A stretch of 48,233 bases of DNA from DASUZB01 sp036377075. GTDB lineage: Bacteria > Actinomycetota > CALGFH01. Shown piece by piece: positions 24,475 to 35,707 of this stretch. A model generated the notes under the pieces. The model did no database searches, was not told the DNA's origin, and worked only from the letters and a program-made list of their open reading frames with translations. Made by a program: the position numbers and the translations under genes. The DNA is taken from the NCBI GenBank assembly GCA_036377075.1, contig DASUZB010000231.1, forward strand, positions 1-48,233. The letters are read 5' to 3'. How positions within the stretch are numbered: position 1 is the stretch's first letter; each line of letters opens with the position of its first letter.

Positions 24475-24727
24475 GGCGTCAATGATGCCCCTCCCTCCAC
24501 CCGGCGGCCCCGGCGGCCGATGAACTCCTTGGGTGGGACAGGTCACCTGTCGCCGTTGCCCAGGTCGCGCGTGCCCGGCGGACTACAGTAGTGTCCGCGG
24601 ACCTTACGCAGTCGTCGGTTGGGGAGTTACGGGCGGCCCGGACTGGCGCAGACTTGCGCCAGGGGGGACGCTTGAAGAGTCTGGTCAGTGCCTACTGCCA
24701 TGGGTGGACCTGGAGGAGCTGCCACGC

Positions 24728-26422
<1,695 letters not shown>

Positions 26423-26453
26423 CCCGAGCCTGGTCTCAGGGAGGAGCAGCCGC

Positions 26454-27116
26454 ATGGCCCAAGTCGCCTCGGTCAACGTCGGCCGGCCACGAACCATCTC
26501 GTGGCGCGGGCGTGAGGTCACCAGCGCCATCTGGAAGGCGCCGGTGGCGGGGCGCGTCCCGGTGCGAGGGGTCAACCTGGCCGGCGACGAGCAGGCCGAC
26601 CGGCGCGTCCACGGCGGCGCGCACATGTCCCTGTACGCCTACGGGCTGGACGACTACCGCTGGTGGGAGGCGACGCTGGGTCGTCCCATCGGGCCGGGGA
26701 GCTTCGGCGACAACCTCACCGTCGCCGGGCTGGACCCCAGCGCCGCCCTGATCGGCGAGCGCTGGGCGGCCGGCAGCGCCGTCCTGCAGGTCACCGCGCC
26801 CCGGATCCCCTGCTACAAGCTGGGCATCCGCATGGACGACGAGGCGTTCCCGCGGCACTTCGCGGCCGCCATGCGCCCGGGCGCCTACCTCGCCATCGTC
26901 CAGGAGGGGGAGGTCGCCGCCGGCGACCCGCTCGAGGTGGTGCATCGGCCCGACCACCAGGTCGCCGTGCGCACGGTCGCCCGTGCCTACCACGGCGAGC
27001 GCGAGCTCGTGCCCAGCCTGCTCGAGGCGGCCGAGCTGCCGGCCTCGTGGCGCCGCTGGGCCGAGGAGCACCTCCCGGCGGCGGTCGCCTCCCGCCGCGC
27101 CGGCCGCGCCGGCTGA
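26454..27116 (+). CDS. MOSC domain-containing protein (YiiM-like)
   Basis: 220 residues. MOSC features include the N-terminal VASVNVGRPRTISWRGREVTSAIWK, DRRVHGGAHMSLYAY, GRPIGPGSFGDNLTV and the cysteine-containing PRIPCYKLG (Cys near 121), which in MOSC proteins handles sulfur or molybdenum cofactor. The YiiM family confers resistance to N-hydroxylated base analogues through molybdenum-cofactor-dependent reduction. ATG 26454 follows GGGAGGAGC. It is 31 bases after treS on the same strand and might be co-transcribed, with no obvious functional link. Confidence 0.87.
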   Translation: MAQVASVNVGRPRTISWRGREVTSAIWKAPVAGRVPVRGVNLAGDEQADRRVHGGAHMSLYAYGLDDYRWWEATLGRPIGPGSFGDNLTVAGLDPSAALIGERWAAGSAVLQVTAPRIPCYKLGIRMDDEAFPRHFAAAMRPGAYLAIVQEGEVAAGDPLEVVHRPDHQVAVRTVARAYHGERELVPSLLEAAELPASWRRWAEEHLPAAVASRRAGRAG

Positions 27117-27224
27117 GCGGGCGGTCCCTGGCCAGCGCGCGCCGATGCGGTTACCTTCGGAGGTGGACGAAGGTCGGCAGAGGTGCCGATGGCGCGGTAC
27201 GCTCCGCCTCCGCTAGCGTCCAGC

Positions 27225-27340
27225 GCCTCGCGACTGGCGCGGCAGACGAGTTGAATTGCGCGTCTGCGGGTGGAATCGACCACCGGGGAGCCGAGGGTCG
27301 CGGGCGCCGTACGCCTGGGTGCCCGCGGACGCCGTCGATC
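27225..27340 (+). ncRNA. ZTP (pfl motif) riboswitch upstream of glyA
   Basis: The conserved blocks occur in order. GACTGGCG is at 27232-27239, followed by a GCAGACG...CGTCTGC stem, then GGGTGGAA...GACCACCGGGGAGCCG (about 27268-27293) and CGCCTGGGT at 27312-27320 after a variable linker. This is the pfl/ZTP layout, in which the CCGGGGAGCC segment and the CGCCTGGG segment form the two subdomains and a pseudoknot. ZTP or Z nucleotide, accumulating when 10-formyl-THF is scarce, would induce glyA. The segment downstream to the ribosome site (GAGGAG near 27345) can serve as expression platform. Confidence 0.9.
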
Positions 27341-27356
27341 GTCGTGAGGAGCCGCC

Positions 27357-28631
<1,275 letters not shown>

Positions 28632-28654
28632 CCACCGAGCCCGCAGCCGGCCGC

Positions 28655-29305
28655 TCACGCATCCCAGAACGCCAGCTCGTGGTCGAGGCTGGTGTGGAAG
28701 CGCGCCTCGAGCTGGCGCAGGCGGCCGGCGGGCAGGCCGGTGGCCGCGCGGTCGAGCAGCCGCGCGCACCAGGCGGCCAGCTCGGCGAAGCCCGGGTCGG
28801 CGTAGGACTCCACCCAGCGGCGGTAGCGCGGCTCGGCGGGCATGCCGGCGGCGGCCATCGCCCTGCCGAGCTCCGAGTAGCCCCACATGCAGGGCAGCAG
28901 GGCGGCGAGGATGTCGGCGAAGTCGCCGGTCGCCGCCGTGCGCAGCAGGAAGTCGGTGTAGGCCGCGCAGGTCCGCGACTTCACGCCGCCGTCGAGGTCC
29001 GCCTCGGAGAGGCCGAACTCCGCGGCGTACGAGCGGTGCAGCGAGAGCTCGTCGTGGAAGGTGGCGTGCGCCAGGTCGACCATGCGGCCGAGCGCCTCGG
29101 TGTCGGGCGCGCGGGCGGCGGCGAGCGCGAACAGCCGCACGTAGTCGAGCAGGAACAGGTAGTCCTGCACCAACCAGCGCCGGAAGGGCTCCTCGTCGAG
29201 GCTGCCGTCGGCGATCCCCCGCACCACCGGGTGGGCCAGTTGCGCCTCGAGTCCCCGCCGGCCACGCGCGAACAGGCGCTCGCTGAACCGGGCGGAGGTG
29301 GCCAT
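28655..29305 (-). CDS. TenA family protein (thiaminase II / aminopyrimidine aminohydrolase-like)
   Basis: 216 residues, the usual TenA length and all-helical. Family blocks include HPVVRGIADGSLDEEPFRRWLVQDYLFLLDYVRLFALAAARAP, a Cys in SRTCAAYTDFLLRTA, and LLPCMWGYSELG with C-terminal RWVESYADPGF. The cysteine before AYTDFL suits the TenA-C type active site, which salvages pyrimidine breakdown products for thiamine synthesis. No other thi genes are nearby. ATG 29305 gives the correct family length; longer in-frame extensions overlap the divergent gene's leader. It is convergent with glyA. Confidence 0.85.
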   Translation of the reverse strand: MATSARFSERLFARGRRGLEAQLAHPVVRGIADGSLDEEPFRRWLVQDYLFLLDYVRLFALAAARAPDTEALGRMVDLAHATFHDELSLHRSYAAEFGLSEADLDGGVKSRTCAAYTDFLLRTAATGDFADILAALLPCMWGYSELGRAMAAAGMPAEPRYRRWVESYADPGFAELAAWCARLLDRAATGLPAGRLRQLEARFHTSLDHELAFWDA

Positions 29306-29429
29306 GCCGCCAATGTATCTCGGGACCGCCCCGCAGGCAGCCGGCCGATCCTCCGCGTGCCCCGGCGGGTGGCAAGATGGCGGGCGGCCGCGCCGCGTTG
29401 GCGGGGCGGTGGCCCATGGCGGAGGCGGT

Positions 29430-30410
29430 GTGAGCGGGCTGGACCTTGGCGAGCTGGTCGAGAAGGGTGATCCGGCGGCGTTGCTGCGCGCGGTCGACGG
29501 GCTCTGCGCCAGCCGCGACTGGGACGGCCTGGTCGAGCTGCGCGAGCGGCTGATCGAGGCGGTGGAGCGGGGTCGGCCGCTGTGGCCGCTGCGCACCTAC
29601 GTGGAGTACCGCCTGGCGCTCGAGGCGCCGGGACGGGAGGCCGCCGCGGTGCTCCGGCCGGGCGCCGGGCGCTTCGCGCTCGGGCCGCTGACCGAGGTCG
29701 CCGGTGCGGGGCACCGCTGGGAGGAGCTGGCGCCGCACCTCGGCGACGCCGGCGTCGCCGGCGCCGTCGCCCAGGAGCGGGTGCTGCGCGGCGAGGACCT
29801 GCGCGGCGACCGGCGCGCCCGGCCCGAGGTGCTCGAGCTGCCCCTGGTGCTGGCCGGCTGGGAGCCGGCCTACGCCCTGGCCACCTACATGGCCGACGAG
29901 GTCGAGGTCCCCGATCCCGGCGCCGAGCCGGTACCGATGCGCTCCGGCCGTGCCGAGCCCGCCCCGCCCGCCGAGCTGCCCGAGGTGGTTCGCGCCCTCA
30001 CCGCCCTCGTCGAAGTGTGGACGACCGCCTCCAACGGGGCCGCCAGGGCGGTCGCGGTCCACGGCGGCCCCGGCGGCGCGCTGGCCGCGCTCGGCCACCC
30101 CGAGCACCGGCTCGGCCGGCTCGACGGGCCGCGGGCGATCGCGCGCATGGCCTGGGCCGCGGCCAGCGGCGGGGCGTACGGCGAGCGCCGCGGAGCGGCG
30201 CTGGGACGGTTCGACGCCTGGTGGGCGGCGAGCGCCCTCGCCGGCCTGGACTGGCCGCCGGACCCGGAGGCGCTCGGCGAGGGCGTCGCCCGCCTGTCCT
30301 GGTGGTGCTGGGACGACGGCATGCCGGCCAGCGGGTGGGTCCTGCGCCTGGCCGTGACCGACGATGCCGCCGGCTGGTCGGCGGCGCTGGACGCCACCGA
30401 CCGGAGCTGA
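29430..30410 (+). CDS. hypothetical protein, 326 aa
   Basis: 326 residues from GTG 29430 with GGAGGCG just upstream. The sequence is helical, Ala/Leu/Glu-rich and without signal peptide or membrane segments. Distinct blocks are RDWDGLVELRERLIEAVERGRPLWPLRTYVEYRLALEAP, a central acidic/proline stretch, and a Trp-rich C-terminus (AWAAASGGAYGERRG, WWAASALAGLDWPP, LSWWCWDDG). I have no reliable family name for it; actinobacteria carry many such uncharacterised proteins. It is divergent from tenA. An open frame from 29298 extends further upstream but has no ribosome site. Confidence 0.7.
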   Translation: MSGLDLGELVEKGDPAALLRAVDGLCASRDWDGLVELRERLIEAVERGRPLWPLRTYVEYRLALEAPGREAAAVLRPGAGRFALGPLTEVAGAGHRWEELAPHLGDAGVAGAVAQERVLRGEDLRGDRRARPEVLELPLVLAGWEPAYALATYMADEVEVPDPGAEPVPMRSGRAEPAPPAELPEVVRALTALVEVWTTASNGAARAVAVHGGPGGALAALGHPEHRLGRLDGPRAIARMAWAAASGGAYGERRGAALGRFDAWWAASALAGLDWPPDPEALGEGVARLSWWCWDDGMPASGWVLRLAVTDDAAGWSAALDATDRS

Positions 30411-30464
30411 CCCGGGCGGCGGCTCGGCCGGACGGGGCGCCGGCGGCGCGTGGGACCGGAGCCG

Positions 30465-31112
30465 TCAGCGGGTGCGGTCGCCGCCGGAGAACGCGGCCGC
30501 GACGCCGAGGCCGACGAAGGCGCTGCCGACCACGTAGCGCTCGCCGCGCAGCAGCCGCGCGTGGTTGCGCAGCCACGGCCCGACCGTCCCGGCCACCATC
30601 GCGTAGCTCGAGTCGGTGCACAGGCCGAGCAGGACGAACGCGATCCCGAACGTGGCAACCTGCACCGGCACCGTGCCGCGCGAGCGGTCCACGAACTGCG
30701 CCAGGAAGGCGAGGAAGAACAGCGCCAGCTTGGGGTTGAGCACGTTGACCAGGACGCCCTGGAGGAACAGGCGCGCCGGCCGCTTCGCCCTAGCCTCGCC
30801 ACGGGGTTCGAAGGCGACCTGCTCGTCCTTGCCGAGCAGCTTGCGGGCGCCGAGGTAGACGAGGTAGGCGGCGCCGAGGTACTTGACCACGCTGAAGGCG
30901 AGCGCCGACGACGCCAGCAGCCAGGACGCCCCGAGGACCGCCGCGACGACTTGGACCAGCGTCCCGGTGTGGATGCCGAGCACCGAGGCGATCCCGGCGC
31001 GGCGGCCCTGCCGGACGCTCTGCGACACGATGTACAGCACGGCCGGGCCGGGCACGAGCAGGACGATCACCGCGGTCACGGCGTAGACCAGGAGCGTCGA
31101 GGGGCTCGGCAT
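30465..31112 (-). CDS. LysE family amino-acid exporter
   Basis: 215 residues with six hydrophobic helices. The LysE/RhtB signatures are VPGPAVLYIVSQSVRQGRRAGIASVLGIHTGTLV near the N-terminus, YLGAAYLVYLGARKLL, and FLQGVLVNVLNPKLALFFLAFLAQFV. It exports amino acids or homoserine lactones across the cytoplasmic membrane. The substrate cannot be told from sequence. It is a single gene lying leftward of the spermidine-synthase-like fusion, with convergent transcription toward the 326-residue hypothetical gene. Confidence 0.92.
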   Translation of the reverse strand: MPSPSTLLVYAVTAVIVLLVPGPAVLYIVSQSVRQGRRAGIASVLGIHTGTLVQVVAAVLGASWLLASSALAFSVVKYLGAAYLVYLGARKLLGKDEQVAFEPRGEARAKRPARLFLQGVLVNVLNPKLALFFLAFLAQFVDRSRGTVPVQVATFGIAFVLLGLCTDSSYAMVAGTVGPWLRNHARLLRGERYVVGSAFVGLGVAAAFSGGDRTR

Positions 31113-31181
31113 GGTGCCCCGATGCTAGCAGCGGACCTGGCGGACCTGGCGGGCCGGCCGCCGGGCCGGGAGGGCCGGGCC

Positions 31182-32651
31182 TCAGTCGCGCCTGGTGACG
31201 AGCTGGTCGACCGGGGCATGGTCGTCGGTGAGGACCTCGGCCGGGCCGACGAAGCGGTCGAGCGCCGCGCCCTCGAGGACGCCGGTGGGCTGGCCGTGGC
31301 GGGCGGCGGCGGCACGCTGGACCGCGGCGAGCGGCAGGGGCGCGTCGGAGGCGACCAGGACGAAGTTGCCGTCGTGGCGGCCGTCGAGGCGCTCGGGCGG
31401 GGCGACCACGGCGACGTGGCGGAAGGCGGCGCGCAGGGTGGCGGCCTCGGCGCGCAGGAAGCCGAGCGGCGGCGCGTCGATCAGGTTGAGGGCATAGACG
31501 CCGCCCGGCCGCAGCGTGCGCCGCACCGCGGCGACGAACTCGCGGGTGGTCAGGTGCCAGGGGACGGCCCGGCCGCCGAACGCGTCGCCGACGACCACGT
31601 CGTAGCCGGCCGCGGGCTGCCGCGCCAGGGAGAGGCGTGCGTCGCCCGGCTCGACCCGGAGGTCGGGGCCGGTCACCAGGCCGAGGCGCTCCCGCGCCAG
31701 GCGCACGATGGCCGGGTCGAGCTCGAGCACCACGCTGCGGGAGCCCGGCCGGGTCGCGGCCAGGTAGCGCGGCAGGCTGAAGCCGCCGCCGCCGATGTGG
31801 AGGACCGCCAGCGGGGCGCGTGCCGGCGCGGCGGCGTCGAGCACGCCGCCGAGCTCGCGCACGTAGTCGTACTTCAGGTAGGTGGGGTCGCGCAGGTCGA
31901 CGTAGCTGTGGACCAGGTCGTCGAGGACCAGCAGGCGGCCGGAGGGCCGCCCCGGGTCGCGCTCGACGCGGGCGCAGAAGTAGGGGCTCTGCACCTGGCA
32001 GGGGTCGCCGAGGAGCGGCCCGAAGGTCGCGGCGGCGACGGCCAGCACCAGCAGCCCCAGCGGCGGCCCGGCGCCGCCGCGGAGGCGCACCGACAGCAGC
32101 ACCCCGACGGCGACCAGGGTGACCCCGACGCCGAGCACGATCCGGCTCACCGGCAGCGCCGCGACCAGCAGGAAGCCCGTGACCAGCGTGCCGAGGATGG
32201 CGCCGGCGGTGGCGACGGCGGACAGGCGGCCCACGACGCGGCCGGTCTCCCGCAGGTCGGCGAGCTGCAGCTTGACCACGGTGGGGTGCACGGCGCTCAG
32301 CACCGCCGCCGGCGCGAAGAAGCCCGCCAGGGCGAGCCCGAGCACGGCCAGCGCCTGGCCCCCGTTCACGACCGTGCCGGCCACCCGGATGACGGGCGTG
32401 ACCAGCAGCGCGAGCGCCCCGCCGAGGACCAGCAGCGGCCCGAGCAGCCGCCGCGGCGAGACCCGGTCGGCCAGGCGCCCACCCGCCCACGACCCGGCGG
32501 AGATGCCGGCCAGCACCACCCCGATGATGGCCGTGTAGGTCTCGAGGGTCACGCCCACGTACGGCGCGAGCAGGCGGACGGCAAGGATCTCGAGCACCAG
32601 GACGGCGGCGGAGGTGGAGAAGACCAGCGCCCCGGCGGCCACGCGCGACAT
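31182..32651 (-). CDS. MFS-type membrane domain fused to spermidine-synthase-like domain
   Basis: 489 residues. The N-terminal ~215 residues hold about seven or eight hydrophobic helices (SAAVLVLEILAVRLLAPYVGVTLETYTAIIGVVLAGISAG is typical of this fused family). A Rossmann methyltransferase-like domain similar to SpeE follows: VLHIGGGGFSLPRYLAA, SVVLELDPAIVRLARERLGL, the acidic DARLS and VVVGDAFGG, with DDHAPVDQL near the end. ATG 32651 is chosen to open the first helix. Such proteins are widespread in actinobacteria, and their aminopropyl-transfer activity and substrate are uncertain. It is divergent from the cupredoxin gene. Confidence 0.87.
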   Translation of the reverse strand: MSRVAAGALVFSTSAAVLVLEILAVRLLAPYVGVTLETYTAIIGVVLAGISAGSWAGGRLADRVSPRRLLGPLLVLGGALALLVTPVIRVAGTVVNGGQALAVLGLALAGFFAPAAVLSAVHPTVVKLQLADLRETGRVVGRLSAVATAGAILGTLVTGFLLVAALPVSRIVLGVGVTLVAVGVLLSVRLRGGAGPPLGLLVLAVAAATFGPLLGDPCQVQSPYFCARVERDPGRPSGRLLVLDDLVHSYVDLRDPTYLKYDYVRELGGVLDAAAPARAPLAVLHIGGGGFSLPRYLAATRPGSRSVVLELDPAIVRLARERLGLVTGPDLRVEPGDARLSLARQPAAGYDVVVGDAFGGRAVPWHLTTREFVAAVRRTLRPGGVYALNLIDAPPLGFLRAEAATLRAAFRHVAVVAPPERLDGRHDGNFVLVASDAPLPLAAVQRAAAARHGQPTGVLEGAALDRFVGPAEVLTDDHAPVDQLVTRRD

Positions 32652-32725
32652 GCGCCCAGTATGGGCCCAGGCCGCGGGACGACCCTGTGGCACACTGGCG
32701 GGCGCCCCGACCAGGAGACCACGCC

Positions 32726-33094
32726 GTGCCCGTCCACCGCCGCATCCCAGCAACCGCCGCCCTCCTGCTCGCGCTCACCGTGCTCGCCGCCGGCTGCGGC
32801 TCGGGCAGCTCCGCCGACAAGGCGGCCAAGGCGACGCCGGCCACCGGCGTCCACGACGTCACCGCACGCCAGCTCGCCTTCACCCCCGCCGCCATCCAGG
32901 TGCCCGCCGGCACGACCGTGACCTGGCACTTCGATGACGGCACCGTGCCCCACAACGTCCAGGGCGACGGCTTCAAGTCGCCCAACCTCAAGAAGACGAC
33001 CTTCCAGCACCGCTTCGACGAGCCGGGCACGTACGACTACGTGTGCACCCTGCACGCCGGCATGACCGGCCGGGTGGTCGTCGTCGCGGGCTGA
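32726..33094 (+). CDS. cupredoxin (plastocyanin-like) lipoprotein
   Basis: 122 residues. A lipoprotein signal ends in the lipobox LAAGC with lipidated Cys24. The mature domain shows all four type 1 copper ligands: His76 (VPHNV), Cys107, His110 and Met113 (YVCTLHAGM). The beta-sandwich start FTPAAIQVPAGTTVTWHFDD is typical. It would act as an electron carrier on the outer face of the membrane. GTG 32726 follows AGGAGA with 7 bases spacing. A DtxR-family regulator follows 37 bases after the stop, on the same strand. Confidence 0.9.
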   Translation: MPVHRRIPATAALLLALTVLAAGCGSGSSADKAAKATPATGVHDVTARQLAFTPAAIQVPAGTTVTWHFDDGTVPHNVQGDGFKSPNLKKTTFQHRFDEPGTYDYVCTLHAGMTGRVVVVAG

Positions 33095-33131
33095 GGGGAC
33101 CGGGGCCGCTCCCAGCAAGTACCATTGCGCC

Positions 33132-33866
33132 ATGCGCGCCGGCACCCAGCTCAGCCCCGCCGTCCAGGAGTACCTGGAGGCCATCTACTGGCTCGGCGAG
33201 GCCGGCATCGAGTGCAGCCCGATCAACCTGTCGAGGGCGATGCAGGTGTCGCCGCCGAGCGTCACCGAGATGGTCCGCCGCATGGAGGGCGACGGGCTGG
33301 TCGGCCGCGGCCCCGGCAAGCGCATCGCCCTGACCGACGAGGGCGAGCGCGTCGCCAGGCACGTGGTCAGCCGCCACCGCCTGGTCGAGGCGTTCCTGGT
33401 CAAGGTGATGGGCGTTCCCTGGGACGAGGTGCACGAGGAGGCGGAGACCTTCGAGATGGGGGTCACCGAGGCCCTCGAGGCCCGCATGCTCGCCATGATC
33501 GGCGAGATCCGCACCTGCCCCCATGGCCACCCGATCGGCGACTACCCTCGTGAGCCCGGGGTGCCACTCACCAGCGTGCCCGGCGGCAGCGTGGTCCGGG
33601 TGCTGCGCTTCGAGAACGAGGACCACGACCTGCTGCGCACCTTCCGCCGTGCCGGAGTGGAGCCACGCTCGACCTGGACCGTGACCGCCTACGAGGACGC
33701 CAAGGCCCTGCTCGAGCACGAGGGGATCCGCACCAGCCTGACCATCCACGCCGCCCGGACCATCTCGGTCGCGGTCGAGCGCCAGGGCGACGGCCTCCCC
33801 GGCGAGGACGACTCCGAGAGCCTGGCCACCGCCTACCTGCTCGGCGGCAGCGACTGGGGTCGCTGA
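33132..33866 (+). CDS. DtxR/IdeR/MntR-family metal-dependent repressor
   Basis: 244 residues. A winged helix-turn-helix occupies residues 1-70 (VQEYLEAIYWLGEAG...LSRAMQVSPPSVTEMVRRMEGDGLV). The metal-binding dimerisation domain follows (HRLVEAFLVKVMGVPWDEVHEEAE, then RTCPHGHPIGDYP). A C-terminal FeoA/SH3-like domain is at about 150-225. Cys, Glu and His residues at the usual ligand places suggest Fe2+ or Mn2+ sensing. It is the regulator nearest the Mn2+-type riboswitch gene but lies 25 kb away, so a link is inference only. ATG 33132. Confidence 0.92.
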   Translation: MRAGTQLSPAVQEYLEAIYWLGEAGIECSPINLSRAMQVSPPSVTEMVRRMEGDGLVGRGPGKRIALTDEGERVARHVVSRHRLVEAFLVKVMGVPWDEVHEEAETFEMGVTEALEARMLAMIGEIRTCPHGHPIGDYPREPGVPLTSVPGGSVVRVLRFENEDHDLLRTFRRAGVEPRSTWTVTAYEDAKALLEHEGIRTSLTIHAARTISVAVERQGDGLPGEDDSESLATAYLLGGSDWGR

Positions 33867-33957
33867 TGCGCCGCCCCGGCGGCTCGGGGCGTTCGGTCGG
33901 CCACTCCGGTAGAGTGCCCAGGTCGCCGTCCCCCCGTTCCAGGAGCAGGCTGCGCCC

Positions 33958-34623
33958 GTGACCGAGTTCATCGTTCAGAACGTCCTGCACTACGGCCTGC
34001 TCGCCGTGTTCGTGCTGATGGTGCTGGAGTCGGCCTGCATCCCGATCCCGAGCGAGGTCACCATGCTGTTCGGCGGGGCGCTGACCAACGCCGCCTTCGT
34101 CGCCAGCGCGACCCGCGACGGCAGGCCCCTCAACTTCGTCGCCGTGGGGCTGGCGGGGACGTTCGGCAACCTGGTCGGCTCGTGGGCCGCCTGGGGCGTC
34201 GGGTACGCCGGTGGGCGGCCGCTGATCGAGCGCTTCGGCCGCTACGTCCTGCTGCGCCCGCACGAGCTGGAACGGGCCGAGGCGTGGTTCGAGCGCTACG
34301 GCCAGCCGGCCGTGTTCCTCTCGCGCCTGCTGCCGGTGGTGCGGACCTTCATCAGCCTCCCCGCCGGGGTGGCGGAGATGCCGCTGACGCGCTTCTCGGT
34401 CTTCACCTTCCTGGGCTGCCTGCCCTGGACGTTCGCGCTCACCGCCGTGGGCTGGGCGGTCGGCAGCCAGTGGCTGGTGGTCGAGCACTACCTCAAGCCG
34501 ATCAGCTACGTGGTCGCGGCCGCGATCGTCCTGGTGGTGGCCGTCTGGTACGCCCGTCGCGTCGCCGCCGAACGCCGCCGCCGCGACACCCCCGCCGGGG
34601 CCGCCCCCGCCGAGCGCCGCTGA
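33958..34623 (+). CDS. DedA family membrane protein
   Basis: 221 residues with several hydrophobic helices. The DedA/SNARE-assoc signatures are VFVLMVLESACIPIPSEVTMLFGGAL, LAGTFGNLVGSWAAWGVGYAGGRPLIERFG and a re-entrant loop FLSRLLPVVRTFISLPAGVAEMPLTRF containing the conserved Arg pair. DedA proteins flip polyprenyl-phosphate or phospholipid carriers and help maintain the proton-motive force. GTG 33958 follows AGGAGC. It is the last gene before tRNA-Leu. Confidence 0.93.
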   Translation: MTEFIVQNVLHYGLLAVFVLMVLESACIPIPSEVTMLFGGALTNAAFVASATRDGRPLNFVAVGLAGTFGNLVGSWAAWGVGYAGGRPLIERFGRYVLLRPHELERAEAWFERYGQPAVFLSRLLPVVRTFISLPAGVAEMPLTRFSVFTFLGCLPWTFALTAVGWAVGSQWLVVEHYLKPISYVVAAAIVLVVAVWYARRVAAERRRRDTPAGAAPAERR

Positions 34624-34713
34624 CCGCCGAGGCTCGCGGCCACCCTGTTCGTGCCGTAGCCTCATGAGGTACCAGGACGGCGACCGCCGCCCACCCGCGA
34701 CCGAACCGTGCCC

Positions 34714-34798
34714 GCCGGAGTGCTGGAATCGGCAGACAGCCGCGCCTTAAAAGCGTCGGGCCCGCAAGGGCGTGAGGGTTCGATCCCCTCCTCCGGCA
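34714..34798 (+). tRNA. tRNA-Leu (anticodon TAA)
   Basis: A class II tRNA with a long variable arm. The acceptor stem GCCGGAG (34714-34720) pairs with CTCCGGC (34791-34797), and discriminator A is at 34798. The anticodon loop CTTAAAA gives TAA. The T arm GAGGG-TTCGATC-CCCTC is perfect. The anticodon stem has one G-T pair and one mismatch at its top. The terminal CCA is not encoded (ACCG follows). The last 24 or so bases are duplicated 1.9 kb downstream. Confidence 0.93.
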
Positions 34799-34801
34799 CC
34801 G
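34776..34801 (+). repeat. attachment-site-like direct repeat, left copy (inside tRNA-Leu)
   Basis: 26 bases covering the T arm and acceptor 3' half of tRNA-Leu, starting GGGTTCGATCCCC and ending CCGGCACCG. They are identical to 36677-36702. Overlap with a tRNA 3' end is the standard target of tyrosine integrases. Confidence 0.85.
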
Positions 34802-34987
34802 CCGAATCGGGTTACCTGCCTGCGCCTTCTCGCAACGCGAGCGCCGCTGGTCCGTGGTGGGTCCGTGCCGGACCCATGAGGGCCTCCGTCCGGGGTGCTC
34901 CCAGCGCTCGCCGAGCGCGGCCAGCTCGTCGGGGAGCAGGTGGCCTCAACAGGGGGAGCTCATGGAGCCGGACGACGTGGGGTTCTG

Positions 34988-35707
34988 TCAGGTCGCCGGC
35001 TGGGACCCTGCTGCGCCCTCGCTGCCAGGCTCCAGCTCTCGACGGGTGTCCACCAGGCTGAGGCCGAGGGGCGCGTACACCTGGCCAAGCCGTTCCACCA
35101 TCCGTTGGCGCAGCGACGACAGCCGCTCTGCCTCGGCCTCGAGCAGGACCCGCTCACGCGCCGCCTTCTCCCAGGCCAGGGCGGCTTCCTCCTGCGCCTT
35201 GGCCAGCATGGCCCTGGCGTCAAGGTCTGCGTGGGTTCGCGCTCGCTCGGCTGCCGTGGTGGCCTCGGCCTGGATGCGTTCCCCCTCGGCGCGGGCCTGC
35301 GCCAGCGCCGCCTGGGCGGTCTGCTCAAGCCTGCTGGCGTGCTCCTCGGCCGCCTTGCGCCGGTTGGCCGCCTCGGCCTCGGCGGCGTCGATGGCCGCCT
35401 GAGCGCTTGTGCCGGCCTCAGCCACCAGCCGTTCGGCCGCGACGGCGGCCTTCTCGCCGACCTGGCGAACCTCGGCGCCGAGGCTGACGAACCATTCCGG
35501 TAGCTGCCGGCCGGCCTTGACGTCCTGCTGCAGCTTGGACAATGCCTGTTCGGCCTCGTCGGCTCGCCGCCGTAGGCTGTCGAGTTGGCCGGCCAGCTCG
35601 GCCAGGCGGGCGTCCACCAGGTGCTGTTCGTAGCCCGACATGACCACAGGAAATGGGGAGGGGCTCTCCTTGGGGTCGGTTGGGGTGGCTGGTTGGCTGG
35701 CGCTCAT
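34988..35707 (-). CDS. DivIVA/Scy-like coiled-coil protein (239 aa)
   Basis: 239 residues. After a Pro/Ser-rich N-terminus comes FPVVMSGYEQHLVDARLAELA, similar to the DivIVA-type N-terminal motif (F..V..GYD...VD..L..L). A long Ala/Glu/Arg heptad-rich coiled coil then runs from about residue 40 to 220. No membrane segment is seen. DivIVA-like proteins form filaments at the cell pole. The start at 35707 overlaps the stop of the upstream paralogue by 4 bases (ATGA). Both proteins share the GY...L.DARL.ELA and SLGAE....E.A...AERL blocks, so one arose by duplication of the other. It lies inside the tRNA-bounded element. Confidence 0.75.
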   Translation of the reverse strand: MSASQPATPTDPKESPSPFPVVMSGYEQHLVDARLAELAGQLDSLRRRADEAEQALSKLQQDVKAGRQLPEWFVSLGAEVRQVGEKAAVAAERLVAEAGTSAQAAIDAAEAEAANRRKAAEEHASRLEQTAQAALAQARAEGERIQAEATTAAERARTHADLDARAMLAKAQEEAALAWEKAARERVLLEAEAERLSSLRQRMVERLGQVYAPLGLSLVDTRRELEPGSEGAAGSQPAT

